From NCBI GenBank assembly GCA_002506905.1, contig DAYM01000013.1, positions 1-64,000 of the forward strand: DNA of 64,000 nt, given 5' to 3'. The stretch's first letter is position 1, and each line of letters opens with the position of its first letter. The notes under the pieces were generated by a model, which saw only the letters and a list, made by a program, of their open reading frames with translations, was not told the DNA's origin and searched no databases. Below, piece after piece: positions 44,700-53,142 of this stretch. Both the position numbers and the translations under genes were made by a program. This DNA is from Methanomassiliicoccaceae archaeon UBA328 (GTDB lineage Archaea; Thermoplasmatota; Thermoplasmata; Methanomassiliicoccales; Methanomethylophilaceae).

Positions 44700-46001
44700 A
44701 TGTCCGAGAACTGCAAGACCATATTCGATCCCATACACGGGAGCATAAAGATCGGCGGGGTCTACCTCGATATACTCAACAGGCACGAGATGCAGAGGCT
44801 GAGAGGGGTCAAGCAGCTCGATATGGGCTACATGGTCTATCCCGGAGCGAACCATACCAGATTCGAGCATTGTCTCGGGGTCTATCATCTCGCGGGCCGC
44901 ATGGCCGATTCACTGGGATTATCGGATGAGGACAGGTCTGCCGTAATGGCGGCCGGACTGCTGCATGACGTATGCCATCCGCCGTTCTCGCATACCCTGG
45001 AAGAGCTGACCGTCGAACGCACGGGTATGGACCACATGGACCTGGCCAGGAAACTCATAATGGGCGAGATGAGGACCTACCGCGAGAGGGACGAAGATAT
45101 GTTCTCCGGATGTCTCTCGATGGCGGAGATGCTGGATTCTGCGGGAATATCGCCGACGAAGGTATGCGACCTCATAACGCAGCCGGAGACGGTGGGAGGC
45201 ACCGAATTCATAGACGGAAGGTCATTCTTCCCTTCAGAGGATTACATACATCAGATCATCCACGGGCCGGTGGATGCGGACCAGATGGACTACCTGATGA
45301 GGGATGCTCATTATACGGGTGTCACCTGGGGATCGATAGATCTCGAGAGGATACTCAACACGATAAAGGTCCATAATGACAGGATGGTCATGGAAAGGGG
45401 CGGCATCGTCGCCGCAGAGGGACTCATGGTCTCGCGTGCGCTGATGTATTCCGCGGTTTACTATCACACGACCGTGAGGGTCATCAAGATGATGCTCACA
45501 AAGGCGGTCGAATGTTCCGGACTCGATGTTTCCGAGATGTACACATGGGACGATGCGGATCTCACGAACGCATTGATCGGGTCCGGCGGAAAGGCATCCG
45601 AGATCACCCGTTCGATACTTGCCAGAAGGATCTACGGTACGGCCTATATGCTGTACAGCGAAGATGCCGACAGCGAGATTACCGGAAGACTGGCAGAATT
45701 CTCCGGATATCAGAAGAGGAAGGAATTGGAGTACGAGATAGCGGACAAGGCGGGATTGGACCCGACCGAACTGATAGTCGATATGCCCTCGAAGTCCGCA
45801 ATGCTCTCAAAATCGAAGATCGGCAAGACCGATGTCTCCATAATCGATCCGTCCGGAAGGGTAAGGTCGATAACGAGATTCTCTTCGATAGCAAAGGGGC
45901 TCCAGTCAAGGGATCCGTACGGATGGAAACTTCTGATAGCCTGTCCGAAGAAGGATATGGAAAGGGCAGAGAAAGCTGCCCGTAAGGTCCTCAGCCTTTG
46001 A
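44700..46001 (+). CDS. HD-domain phosphohydrolase (COG1078/dGTPase-like)
   Basis: A 433-residue HD hydrolase related to SAMHD1 and deoxynucleotide triphosphohydrolases. It begins with the diagnostic IFDPIHGSIKI and QRLRGVKQL motifs; metal ligands are in HTRFEHCLGV, LLHDVCHPPFSHTLE and DADQMDYLMRDA. The C-terminal region is helical with no known domain. Substrate is unknown, with dNTPs most likely. Its end overlaps the convergent rtcB by 11 bases. Confidence 0.9.
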   Translation: MSENCKTIFDPIHGSIKIGGVYLDILNRHEMQRLRGVKQLDMGYMVYPGANHTRFEHCLGVYHLAGRMADSLGLSDEDRSAVMAAGLLHDVCHPPFSHTLEELTVERTGMDHMDLARKLIMGEMRTYRERDEDMFSGCLSMAEMLDSAGISPTKVCDLITQPETVGGTEFIDGRSFFPSEDYIHQIIHGPVDADQMDYLMRDAHYTGVTWGSIDLERILNTIKVHNDRMVMERGGIVAAEGLMVSRALMYSAVYYHTTVRVIKMMLTKAVECSGLDVSEMYTWDDADLTNALIGSGGKASEITRSILARRIYGTAYMLYSEDADSEITGRLAEFSGYQKRKELEYEIADKAGLDPTELIVDMPSKSAMLSKSKIGKTDVSIIDPSGRVRSITRFSSIAKGLQSRDPYGWKLLIACPKKDMERAEKAARKVLSL

Positions 46002-47445
46002 CAACACCTACAGGCCTTAGTTTTACGACCTTTCCGGTAAGTCCCGCATCGCAGACGACCCTGATGACCTCATCGACATCCTTGTAGGCTCCGGGAGCTT
46101 CTTCCAGGAGACCTTCCACAGTACCGTTCCTGAGGTAGATGTTGCTGTCTGCCATCTCCTGTTTGACGGTGTTGACGTCCATGCTCTCGATGGCGGTCTT
46201 ACGCGACATCTGCCTTCCGGCACCGTGGCATGTGGAACCGAAGGTGTCCTTCATTGCGCCGGGCCTTCCGACAAGAACGTACGTTCCCACGCGCATATCG
46301 CCCGGGATGATGACGGGCTGACCGACATCGCGGTACTTCATCGTGATCTCCTTCCTTCCGGGTGCGAACGAACGCGTTGCGCCCTTCCTGTGGACGAGGA
46401 CATCCTCTTTCATACCTTCGTATTCATGTCTTTCCTTCTTCGCGATGTTGTGGGCAACGTCGTATACGACATCCATGCCCATGTTCTCGGCCGAATCGCC
46501 GAGTATCTTCTCGAAGGATTCTCTTGCCCAGTGGGTGATCATCTGTCTGTTCGCCCAGGCGTAGTTCGCACCGCAACACATCGCAGTATAGTAATCGTCG
46601 CCGAGTCTGGAACTCAGAGGCGCGCATGCGAGCTGTCTGTCGGGGAGGTCCACCGAATTGTTCCTGATGTAATGCTCCATCTGCTGGAGATAGTCTGTCG
46701 CGATCTGATGTCCGCAGCCTCTGGAACCGCAGTGGACGGTGATCGTGATCGTTCCTTCTTTCAGTCCGAATACCTTGGCGGTATTCTCGTCGAATACGTT
46801 GTCGACGACATCCAGTTCGAGGAAATGATTTCCCGATCCGAGCGATCCCAGCTGAGGGAGTCCTCTCTTGCGGGCCTTGTCGCTGACCTTGGTGGGGTCC
46901 GCATCCAACATGTGGCCGCGTTCTTCGGTGACCTCAAGGTCCTTCTCCCATCCGTATCCGTTCTCGACGGCCCATTCGGAACCGTTCATGAGGATCTCCT
47001 CGATCTCCTTGGGCCCTACTCTGGTAAGTCCTTTGGAGCCGAGTCCGGACGGGATGTTCTTGTAGAGCTCGTCGACGAGTTCGTTCACCTTTCCGCCGAT
47101 GTCGTCCAGTGTGAGGTCCGTCTTGATCAGACGGACGCCGCAGTTGATATCGAAGCCTATTCCGCCGGGCGAGATCGATCCCTGATCGGCATCGACCGCT
47201 GCCACTCCGCCGATGGGGAAACCGTATCCCCAGTGGATATCGGGCATGGCCATGGAACTACCGACGATCCCGGGAAGGCATGCAACATTGGCCGCCTGCT
47301 GGGGAGAATTATCGCTGCAGATATGCTTGATCATTGCCTCGCTGGCATATATGACGGCATTGGTGTTCATACCGGGGTAGGAACCTTCCGGGATCTCCCA
47401 TCTGTTGTCGTCGATCTTGTTAAGCTTACCGTTCCATGCAGTCAT
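45991..47445 (-). CDS. rtcB: tRNA-splicing ligase RtcB
   Basis: A GTP- and Mn-dependent ligase that joins tRNA exon halves after intron removal, sealing 3'-phosphate or cyclic phosphate ends to 5'-OH ends. It has the conserved PDIHWGYGFPIGGVAAVD, metal ligands in DINCGVR and HCGSRGCGHQ, and the guanylated His in CHGAGRQMSR. It is 484 residues long, with no intein. The start at 47445 (MTAWNGKLNK) matches the family N-terminus; the frame to 47511 enters the tRNA and is rejected. A tRNA-His gene lies directly upstream on the same strand. Confidence 0.96.
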   Translation of the reverse strand: MTAWNGKLNKIDDNRWEIPEGSYPGMNTNAVIYASEAMIKHICSDNSPQQAANVACLPGIVGSSMAMPDIHWGYGFPIGGVAAVDADQGSISPGGIGFDINCGVRLIKTDLTLDDIGGKVNELVDELYKNIPSGLGSKGLTRVGPKEIEEILMNGSEWAVENGYGWEKDLEVTEERGHMLDADPTKVSDKARKRGLPQLGSLGSGNHFLELDVVDNVFDENTAKVFGLKEGTITITVHCGSRGCGHQIATDYLQQMEHYIRNNSVDLPDRQLACAPLSSRLGDDYYTAMCCGANYAWANRQMITHWARESFEKILGDSAENMGMDVVYDVAHNIAKKERHEYEGMKEDVLVHRKGATRSFAPGRKEITMKYRDVGQPVIIPGDMRVGTYVLVGRPGAMKDTFGSTCHGAGRQMSRKTAIESMDVNTVKQEMADSNIYLRNGTVEGLLEEAPGAYKDVDEVIRVVCDAGLTGKVVKLRPVGVVKG

Positions 47446-47487
47446 CGATATCACGTTCCGTATAGTATTGGATTGATAAAACAGGGA

Positions 47488-47563
47488 GGGCCCGAGCCGA
47501 GATTTGAACACGAGTCAAGGGATCCACAATCCCCTAGGATAACCAAGCTACCCTACTCGGGCC
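47488..47563 (-). tRNA. tRNA-His (anticodon GTG)
   Basis: A 76-base tRNA without an encoded CCA. The acceptor is GGCCCGA/TCGGGCC with discriminator C73, as expected for tRNA-His. The anticodon stem-loop is GGGGA-TTGTGGA-TCCCT, which reads GTG. The base encoded at position -1 is T, so the G-1 identity base would have to be added after transcription. There is no intron. Confidence 0.95.
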
Positions 47564-47701
47564 ATATGATAAGGCGCTGATTGTATAGTTATTAATAAAA
47601 CTTTCCGCACATGTATCGTTTGCGTACATACCGATATGCGCTATCCGATAATGGTCGTTCTGTTGGGGAATGGACATAAAAACGTTCGATTTGTCATTAC
47701 A

Positions 47702-47722
47702 CGGCGCGTAGCTATATAAATA
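47702..47722 (+). promoter_or_regulatory. argF promoter with CGCG element
   Basis: CGGCGCG is followed by TATATAAATA (47713-47722), 20-30 bases before the ATG at 47743, so the transcript is probably leaderless. Confidence 0.65.
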
Positions 47723-47742
47723 AAGCCACTTTTTCACTTTCT

Positions 47743-48657
47743 ATGGCTAAAAGAGACCTGATATCAGTACTCGATATGAAAGATGAATGGCCGGACCTTG
47801 TGGACCTCGCCATCAAACTTAAGAAAGAACGCGGAGACCACGGCGCACCCCTCAAAGGAAAGACGTTGGCTATGATGTTCGAGAAACCGAGCACAAGGAC
47901 AAGGATCTCTTTCGATGTCGCCATAACCGAACTCGGCGGACATGCCCTGTACATCGATGTCACCAAGATGCAGATGGGACACGGCGAGACGGTCGAGGAT
48001 ACGGCAAAGGTCATGAGTCGTTTCGTTCACGGTATCATGTACCGTGCATTCGATTACAAGATGATGGACAAGCTCGGAGAGTCTGCGACCGTCCCCGTAA
48101 TAAGCGGACTGGACAACCTCGAGCACCCCTGTCAGGCACTTGCGGACATGGTCACCATCAAAGAGAAGAAAGGTTCCTTCCGCGGAAAGAAGCTCGTCTA
48201 TCTCGGAGACGGAAACAACGTCTGCAACTCGCTTCTGTACGCATCGGCCATCATGGGCCTCGATATGGTCGCATGCTGCCCCGCAACAAGGATGCCCAAC
48301 GCAGAGATAATGCTGAATGCATCCCGTATCGCAGACGAGAACGGAAGCAAGATCATCGCATCCCACGATCCCATGGAAGCCTGCAAGGACGCTGACGTCC
48401 TGTACACCGACACCTGGATCTCGATGGGAGACGAGACACCCGTAGAGGCGGCCATCAAGCTGTTCCACATGTACCAGATCAACGATGAACTTCTGTCCAT
48501 CGCGAAGCCCGACTGCATTGTCATGCACTGCCTCCCCGCACACAGGGGACAGGAGATCACGGCAGAGGTCATGGACGGACCCCAGAGTGTCGTCTTCGAC
48601 CAGGCCGAGAACAGGCTTCACGCCCAAAAGGCGGTCCTTTACACACTGCTCAGATGA
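47743..48657 (+). CDS. argF: Ornithine carbamoyltransferase
   Basis: This enzyme makes citrulline from ornithine and carbamoyl phosphate in arginine synthesis. The carbamoyl phosphate loop is FEKPSTRTRISFD (about 47-59), with HPCQALADM near residue 130. The ornithine site is DTWISMGDE and HCLPAHRGQEI, whose HCLP cysteine distinguishes it from aspartate carbamoyltransferase. It is 304 residues long. It overlaps the convergent recJ-like gene by eight bases. Confidence 0.96.
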   Translation: MAKRDLISVLDMKDEWPDLVDLAIKLKKERGDHGAPLKGKTLAMMFEKPSTRTRISFDVAITELGGHALYIDVTKMQMGHGETVEDTAKVMSRFVHGIMYRAFDYKMMDKLGESATVPVISGLDNLEHPCQALADMVTIKEKKGSFRGKKLVYLGDGNNVCNSLLYASAIMGLDMVACCPATRMPNAEIMLNASRIADENGSKIIASHDPMEACKDADVLYTDTWISMGDETPVEAAIKLFHMYQINDELLSIAKPDCIVMHCLPAHRGQEITAEVMDGPQSVVFDQAENRLHAQKAVLYTLLR

Positions 48658-50068
48658 GCTGAGCGGAAACGAGGTCTTCCACGATATCGAGGAAGGCCTC
48701 TTTCTTATCTTCCGGGATGGTAGCGCCGGCGGCGACATTGTGTCCGCCCCCGTAACCTCCTACCAATTCCGAAGCTTTTTTCATAATGAATGACAGGTCC
48801 AATCCCCTGTCGGTAAGTTCGCGGTTCGCCCTTGCCGATACTTTCACGCCGTCATCCGATTCCGCGAACGCGATCATCGGAAGTTCGTGCCTTACGCTGT
48901 CCGAGTTCAGAAGCATGCCCGCGACTATTCCCACGACGGTCTCGCGTATCTCCGATCCGGCATCGAAATACTGTATGAACCTGCGTTCCCTGACAAGGTG
49001 GTTCTCCTTGACATAGGACAATGCCAGCGAGATGTTTCTTCTGTGATCGCTTCTGTTCCTTTCGGCATCCTTCAGAGCGCTCAGGTCGCCTTTGCAGATC
49101 CTGAGTCCGGTCTCCGCGTCGTCATATCTTCCGCAGGAGTTCAGGATGGTCGCGAACTCTTTGGAATCCCTCAGTCCCGTATGGGGATCGAACTTGGGAA
49201 GGGAGTACACCTCGCCGTACATGCGCTCTCTCAGCTCGGGTTCGGAGACCTTATTCAGCAGTGCATCCGTGACGGCGATCTTCTCTTCGGGAGACAGGTC
49301 GTCCCAGACCCTCGTATCCTCCCCGTCCTTCAGCGGAATACACATCTCGGAATAGAATCTGGCACAGTTGTCGCGGTTGTTCGTGAGCCCCAGTATTTCA
49401 GGGTCCGATGCGTACTGGAGATATTGAAGCAGCGGGCGACTCTCTCTTCCGAAGAAACGGAGGTCGGTATCCACCGATATGTCGCCGTTCTTCACTGCAT
49501 CGTCGAGGACGATACGGTTGTAGCTGATCAGCTGCGAGTATCTGTTATCCTGGAAATCTCCGACCGCGCCGATTATCCCGAGGTACGCAAGGTCGATGTT
49601 GTTTGGATCGATCGTGCGCGACAGGAGATAGGTCATTCCCGCGCCGCAGATCTCGTACGAACCGTTCACGCCGTAGTTGTGGGGATTGAGATGGAAGATC
49701 TCGACGAATTGGTCTATGGACGTCTGCGATCTTCTGAACTTCGGATCGGGGACATGATGGTCGGTGATGACTATGTTGGATCTCTTGAATTCCGAGAGAT
49801 ATCCGCTTCCCAGATCGGAGATCCAGATGAGGTCCGCATCGCTCGAATTCACACGTTCGATGGTCTCTTCGGTTATCTTCTTCTCAAAAGCGATCTTGTG
49901 CGGAATGCCGAGACGGTCCAGGGTGATGTCGGATATGGCCCCGGACGTTATTCCGTCGGCATCGATATGGGTGATGAGTTCGGCGTTCTTCGCCTTTTTT
50001 ACCGCCGATGCTGCCCTTGACAGGTTCGAGACCAATTTGTCGCTGAGTCTGTCCGGCCATTCCTCCAT
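48650..50068 (-). CDS. RecJ-like DHH phosphoesterase
   Basis: A 472-residue archaeal RecJ-family protein, either a single-strand-specific exonuclease or the CMG-associated GAN/Cdc45-like factor. It has DHH motifs THIDADGITSG, a WISDLGSGY segment, TDHHVPDPKF and GAVGDFQDNRY, and a C-terminal DHHA1 motif GGYGGGHNVAAGATIP. All catalytic motifs are intact, so an active nuclease is expected. Confidence 0.92.
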   Translation of the reverse strand: MEEWPDRLSDKLVSNLSRAASAVKKAKNAELITHIDADGITSGAISDITLDRLGIPHKIAFEKKITEETIERVNSSDADLIWISDLGSGYLSEFKRSNIVITDHHVPDPKFRRSQTSIDQFVEIFHLNPHNYGVNGSYEICGAGMTYLLSRTIDPNNIDLAYLGIIGAVGDFQDNRYSQLISYNRIVLDDAVKNGDISVDTDLRFFGRESRPLLQYLQYASDPEILGLTNNRDNCARFYSEMCIPLKDGEDTRVWDDLSPEEKIAVTDALLNKVSEPELRERMYGEVYSLPKFDPHTGLRDSKEFATILNSCGRYDDAETGLRICKGDLSALKDAERNRSDHRRNISLALSYVKENHLVRERRFIQYFDAGSEIRETVVGIVAGMLLNSDSVRHELPMIAFAESDDGVKVSARANRELTDRGLDLSFIMKKASELVGGYGGGHNVAAGATIPEDKKEAFLDIVEDLVSAQLI

Positions 50069-50126
50069 TGCTGTTCCCTGCCGATGATGATGTTATGCGT
50101 AATCATATACTTTATCGGTCCGTGTT

Positions 50127-50142
50127 CGCGCAGATAATATAC
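50127..50142 (+). promoter_or_regulatory. Promoter of the phosphoesterase gene
   Basis: CGCG is followed by GATAATATAC, 23-32 bases before the ATG at 50165. Confidence 0.5.
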
Positions 50143-50164
50143 GGCGGCCGCATTATACCGGAAT

Positions 50165-50890
50165 ATGGACTCCATCGAGGTCTTTCCGGGGGTGAGGATC
50201 ACCAATGACCGTTGTCTCATTTTGGATAACGACGGTCCCACGGCAGTTCTGGGCGACCTCCATCTGGGATACGAACGTGCGTTGGAGGACGAGGGAATGT
50301 ACCTTCCCCGCATCAATGCCGATTCGATCCGCGAGAACCTCAACAGGATCCTGTCAAAGTACGAGCCGTCCCGCGTGGTCCTTCTGGGAGATATCAAGCA
50401 TGATTTCCGCAGGTCCAAATACGCAGTGAAGGAGGAGATCGCGGAGATAATCGGTCTCCTCACCGAGGCTGCGGAAGTGATCGTCATCAAAGGCAATCAC
50501 GACAACTTCCTTCAGAACACCCTGTCGGGGATGGGGCTCATGGCCGTGGATTACGTGGATATCGGAGGATACAGACTGGAACACGGACACGTGGATTCCG
50601 GGAAAAGGCCGGTGATAATCGGCCACGAGCATCCGTCCGTAAGGATCCCGGGGATGGTCAGCGGAGGATTCAAGATGCAGTGTTTCGTCGTTGCGCGGAA
50701 GGACGGGGTGATCGTACTGCCGCCGTTCAGTCCGTTCGCATCCGGAAACGATCTCTCTTTGGACCCCGGCTGCGTAATGGCTGATGCGCTCCGCAGATCG
50801 GACCTTCCGAACGTCGAGATATACGGAGTATCGGAGGTCGGACTGATGCCTCTGGGGACCCTTCAAGAGGTCATGGAACTGGATATCTGA
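50165..50890 (+). CDS. Metallophosphoesterase (COG1407 family)
   Basis: A 241-residue calcineurin-like phosphoesterase of the archaeal ICC-like group that often accompanies DNA repair genes. The metal-binding motifs are intact: GDLHLGYE, LLGDIKHDF, KGNHDNFL, LEHGHVD and IGHEHPSVRI. Substrate is unknown. Divergent from the RecJ-like gene. Confidence 0.9.
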   Translation: MDSIEVFPGVRITNDRCLILDNDGPTAVLGDLHLGYERALEDEGMYLPRINADSIRENLNRILSKYEPSRVVLLGDIKHDFRRSKYAVKEEIAEIIGLLTEAAEVIVIKGNHDNFLQNTLSGMGLMAVDYVDIGGYRLEHGHVDSGKRPVIIGHEHPSVRIPGMVSGGFKMQCFVVARKDGVIVLPPFSPFASGNDLSLDPGCVMADALRRSDLPNVEIYGVSEVGLMPLGTLQEVMELDI

Positions 50891-50960
50891 CCTGTTTCCG
50901 TCCCATTTTCCGGGCCCTTGTTTATTTTAAGAGAATATAACAAAAGAAGGGCGGTCACAC

Positions 50961-50970
50961 TTTTATAATA
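50961..50970 (+). promoter_or_regulatory. TATA box of the methyl-CoM methyltransferase gene
   Basis: TTTTATAATA would start transcription near 50993; the ATG at 51002 follows a GGAGA site at 50991-50995. The spacing suggests either a very short leader or a slightly earlier start. Confidence 0.55.
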
Positions 50971-51001
50971 TGATGCTATTTCAAGACGCAGGAGAATTAT
51001 C

Positions 51002-52042
51002 ATGTCAATGACTCCCAGAGACAGAGTATTAGCAGCAATGAAACAGGAAAAACTCGACAGGCCCCCGGTGGCCATCTTCACACAGTCAGCGACTGTCGGA
51101 CAGATGGACTGGTCCGGCGCAGCCTGGCCCGAGGCACACAAAGACGCAAACCTTATGGCAAAGCTCGCAGCAGCACAGGCCGACATGTTCGGATTCGAGG
51201 CTGTCAGGGCTTCGTTCTGCCTGACCGCTGAGGCGGAGAGGCTCGGTTGCGTTGTCGCAGTCGACAAGAAGGATGCAGCACCCATGATCAAGAAGCACCC
51301 CTTCAAATTCGACCCTATGTCGGGCGAGTACGACGACCCCGCAACATCCGTCATGGCTCCCGAAGAGTTCATCAAAGAGGGCAGGGTAAAAGTCATCCAG
51401 GATGCAGTAGCACTCCTCAAGAAATCACACGGAGAGAACTACGCAATAGTTGCTGGAAACACCGGTCCTTTCACACTTGCAGGACACATGGTCAGCACCG
51501 AGAACCTCGTTTTCGGAATGATGATGGCACCTGAAGAGGTCGACAAATGGGTAGCAACAATGACACCTATCGTCAAAGTATACTCCCAGGCACTCATCGA
51601 TGCAGGCGCAGATATTGTTCAGTGCTCGGAGCCTTCCGGATCCACCGACATGCTCGCACCCGACATGTTCGAAGAGGCAGCAGGAAACTCAGTCAGGCAC
51701 TCACTCGCAGAGGTCAGCGGAATGTCCGTCCTCCACATTTGCGGAGACACATACCCCATCCTCGACCAGATGGCCAACACAGGCGTCACCGGTCTCTCGG
51801 TCGAAGAGAAAGTCGACTCCTACAAGGCAGTCGAGAAAGTCAACGGCAAGGTCGCACTCGTCGGAAACGTCGGATCAGTCAGGCCTCTCTTCCAGGGAAC
51901 ACCCGAAGAGGTCAAAGCCGGAGCAGAGTACTCCGCAAAGGCAGGATTCAACGTCATCTCATCCGGTTGCGGTATCGCACCCTGCACCTCAAACGAGAAC
52001 ATGCAGGCAATGGTTGACGCTATCAAAGCCTTCAAGTACTGA
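51002..52042 (+). CDS. Methylcobamide:CoM methyltransferase (MtaA/MtbA type)
   Basis: A 346-residue zinc enzyme of the uroporphyrinogen decarboxylase-like fold that moves methyl groups from a methylated corrinoid protein to coenzyme M. It has the N-terminal MTPRDRVLAAMKQEKLDRPPV motif, the zinc ligands H-x-C in LHICGDTYP (about 240), and the second Cys in SSGCGIAPCTSN (about 321). MtaA (methanol) and MtbA (methylamines) cannot be separated by reading. No corrinoid protein or substrate-specific MtaB, MtmB, MtbB or MttB gene is in the window. Its product feeds the mcr operon 1.1 kb downstream. Confidence 0.92.
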   Translation: MSMTPRDRVLAAMKQEKLDRPPVAIFTQSATVGQMDWSGAAWPEAHKDANLMAKLAAAQADMFGFEAVRASFCLTAEAERLGCVVAVDKKDAAPMIKKHPFKFDPMSGEYDDPATSVMAPEEFIKEGRVKVIQDAVALLKKSHGENYAIVAGNTGPFTLAGHMVSTENLVFGMMMAPEEVDKWVATMTPIVKVYSQALIDAGADIVQCSEPSGSTDMLAPDMFEEAAGNSVRHSLAEVSGMSVLHICGDTYPILDQMANTGVTGLSVEEKVDSYKAVEKVNGKVALVGNVGSVRPLFQGTPEEVKAGAEYSAKAGFNVISSGCGIAPCTSNENMQAMVDAIKAFKY

Positions 52043-52111
52043 AGACCTAAAGCGAATAAACGATAACAAAACTTTTTTCAAACCATTTATTCCCGTGACG
52101 GTAAGGGACGT

Positions 52112-52130
52112 CGCGGGAAGACTTTTACAC
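52112..52130 (+). promoter_or_regulatory. Promoter of the DUF169 gene
   Basis: CGCGGGAAGA followed by CTTTTACAC gives a TATA-like box about 25 bases before the ATG at 52153. Confidence 0.4.
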
Positions 52131-52152
52131 TTAACACATCTATACATGATAT

Positions 52153-52863
52153 ATGTCACAGATCCTCACGGCCAATGCCGAATATGCAGAGAAAATGAAG
52201 ACCCTTCTCAGGCTCAGGTATGAACCTGTCGCTGTCAAGCTCATCAAGGAAGGCGGATCATACCCTGCATCCTGCAAAGAGCCCGATGGGCAGATGAGCC
52301 ACTGTCAGGCCGTATTCAAAGCGAAGATGGGCGAGTGTCTTGCCATGCCTATGGCAAAACAGTCGTGCCACGTCGGCGCCTCGGCGCTCAATATGATCGA
52401 TACTCCGGGCAAGATCGTGTCGGGAGAATTCCACGCGTGCATCGGAATGCACGATTCCCCCGCAGCGGCGGCAGAGATGATCGCCGAACGTATGATCCCG
52501 AAGGACAGGGCCATCGGAGAGGCCGTATGTCCTCTTTCCAAAGCGGATTTCGAACCCGATGTCGTTATTGTTATAGATATTCCCGAGAGAATATATTGGG
52601 TATCGCCCCTCACCACCGCAGAGAAAGGCGGAAGGGTGCAGTACAGTACTTCCCCCTTCCAATGTGTCTGCGAGGACCTTACATCGATCCCGCTCATTAC
52701 CGCAAAACCCAATATCTCGCTCGGTTGCTTCGGATGCAGAAGGAAGACCGACATGAAGGCCGAAGAAATGGGATGCGGAGTTCCGTACGCCCTTGTTCCC
52801 GAAATCGTGAAACATCTCGAAAAATATTCGACCGGTGTCATGGCGAAGGCAAAACGCGACTGA
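52153..52863 (+). CDS. DUF169 family protein
   Basis: A 236-residue DUF169 protein, function unknown, common in anaerobic archaea and bacteria. It starts with the family pattern RYEPVAVKLI, and has two Cys-rich parts: CKEPDGQMSHCQAV with GECLAMPMAKQSCHVG (about 35-75), and CFGCRRKTDMKAEEMGCGVPY (about 195-215). These could bind a metal, a cluster or a corrinoid. It lies between the methyl-CoM methyltransferase and the mcr operon, so a methyl-transfer-linked role is an inference from position. Confidence 0.85.
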   Translation: MSQILTANAEYAEKMKTLLRLRYEPVAVKLIKEGGSYPASCKEPDGQMSHCQAVFKAKMGECLAMPMAKQSCHVGASALNMIDTPGKIVSGEFHACIGMHDSPAAAAEMIAERMIPKDRAIGEAVCPLSKADFEPDVVIVIDIPERIYWVSPLTTAEKGGRVQYSTSPFQCVCEDLTSIPLITAKPNISLGCFGCRRKTDMKAEEMGCGVPYALVPEIVKHLEKYSTGVMAKAKRD

Positions 52864-52886
52864 GTCCGAATTATACTAAGAAAAAC

Positions 52887-52921
52887 CGGAAATGAGCGTG
52901 TTTAGTATGCGCTCATTTCCG
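52887..52921 (+). terminator. 12-bp perfect inverted repeat upstream of mcr
   Basis: CGGAAATGAGCG and CGCTCATTTCCG are separated by 11 bases, 23 bases past the DUF169 stop. There is no T-run, so it may be a transcript end or an operator. ATGAGCG recurs at 52952-52958. Confidence 0.5.
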
Positions 52922-52976
52922 TAAACTTGTTACTGCTGATAATCATTAAATATGAGCGGATGTAGCAACCATCTCG

Positions 52977-53061
52977 TTTTGGCAAGATTCGGAGATTTCC
53001 AAATCTACCAAAAAACAGGTATTTTACCATAAAAATCAATATTTTGGCATTCTTTTAATAG
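52977..53061 (+). promoter_or_regulatory. mcr operon promoter region
   Basis: The 279 bases between the DUF169 gene and mcrB hold no gene. They contain a direct repeat TTTTGGCA at 52977 and 53042, the palindrome AGATTTCCAAATCT at 52993-53006, GGTA-TTT-TACC at 53019-53029, and a TATA-like CTTTTAATAGT (53051-53061). Transcription would start near 53085. Confidence 0.5.
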
Positions 53062-53080
53062 TACGTTGCCTATTCTATAT

Positions 53081-53120
53081 CTCGCAAGGGGTAACGCGGA
53101 AAACCCTTATTTTTCGCGAG
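53081..53120 (+). promoter_or_regulatory. Nested hairpin in the mcr leader
   Basis: CTCGC (53081-53085) pairs with GCGAG (53116-53120), and AAGGG (53086-53090) pairs with CCCTT (53104-53108). The strong ribosome site AGGAGGT (53131-53137) stays outside the stem. Confidence 0.5.
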
Positions 53121-53142
53121 TTATTGAAAAAGGAGGTATGAA

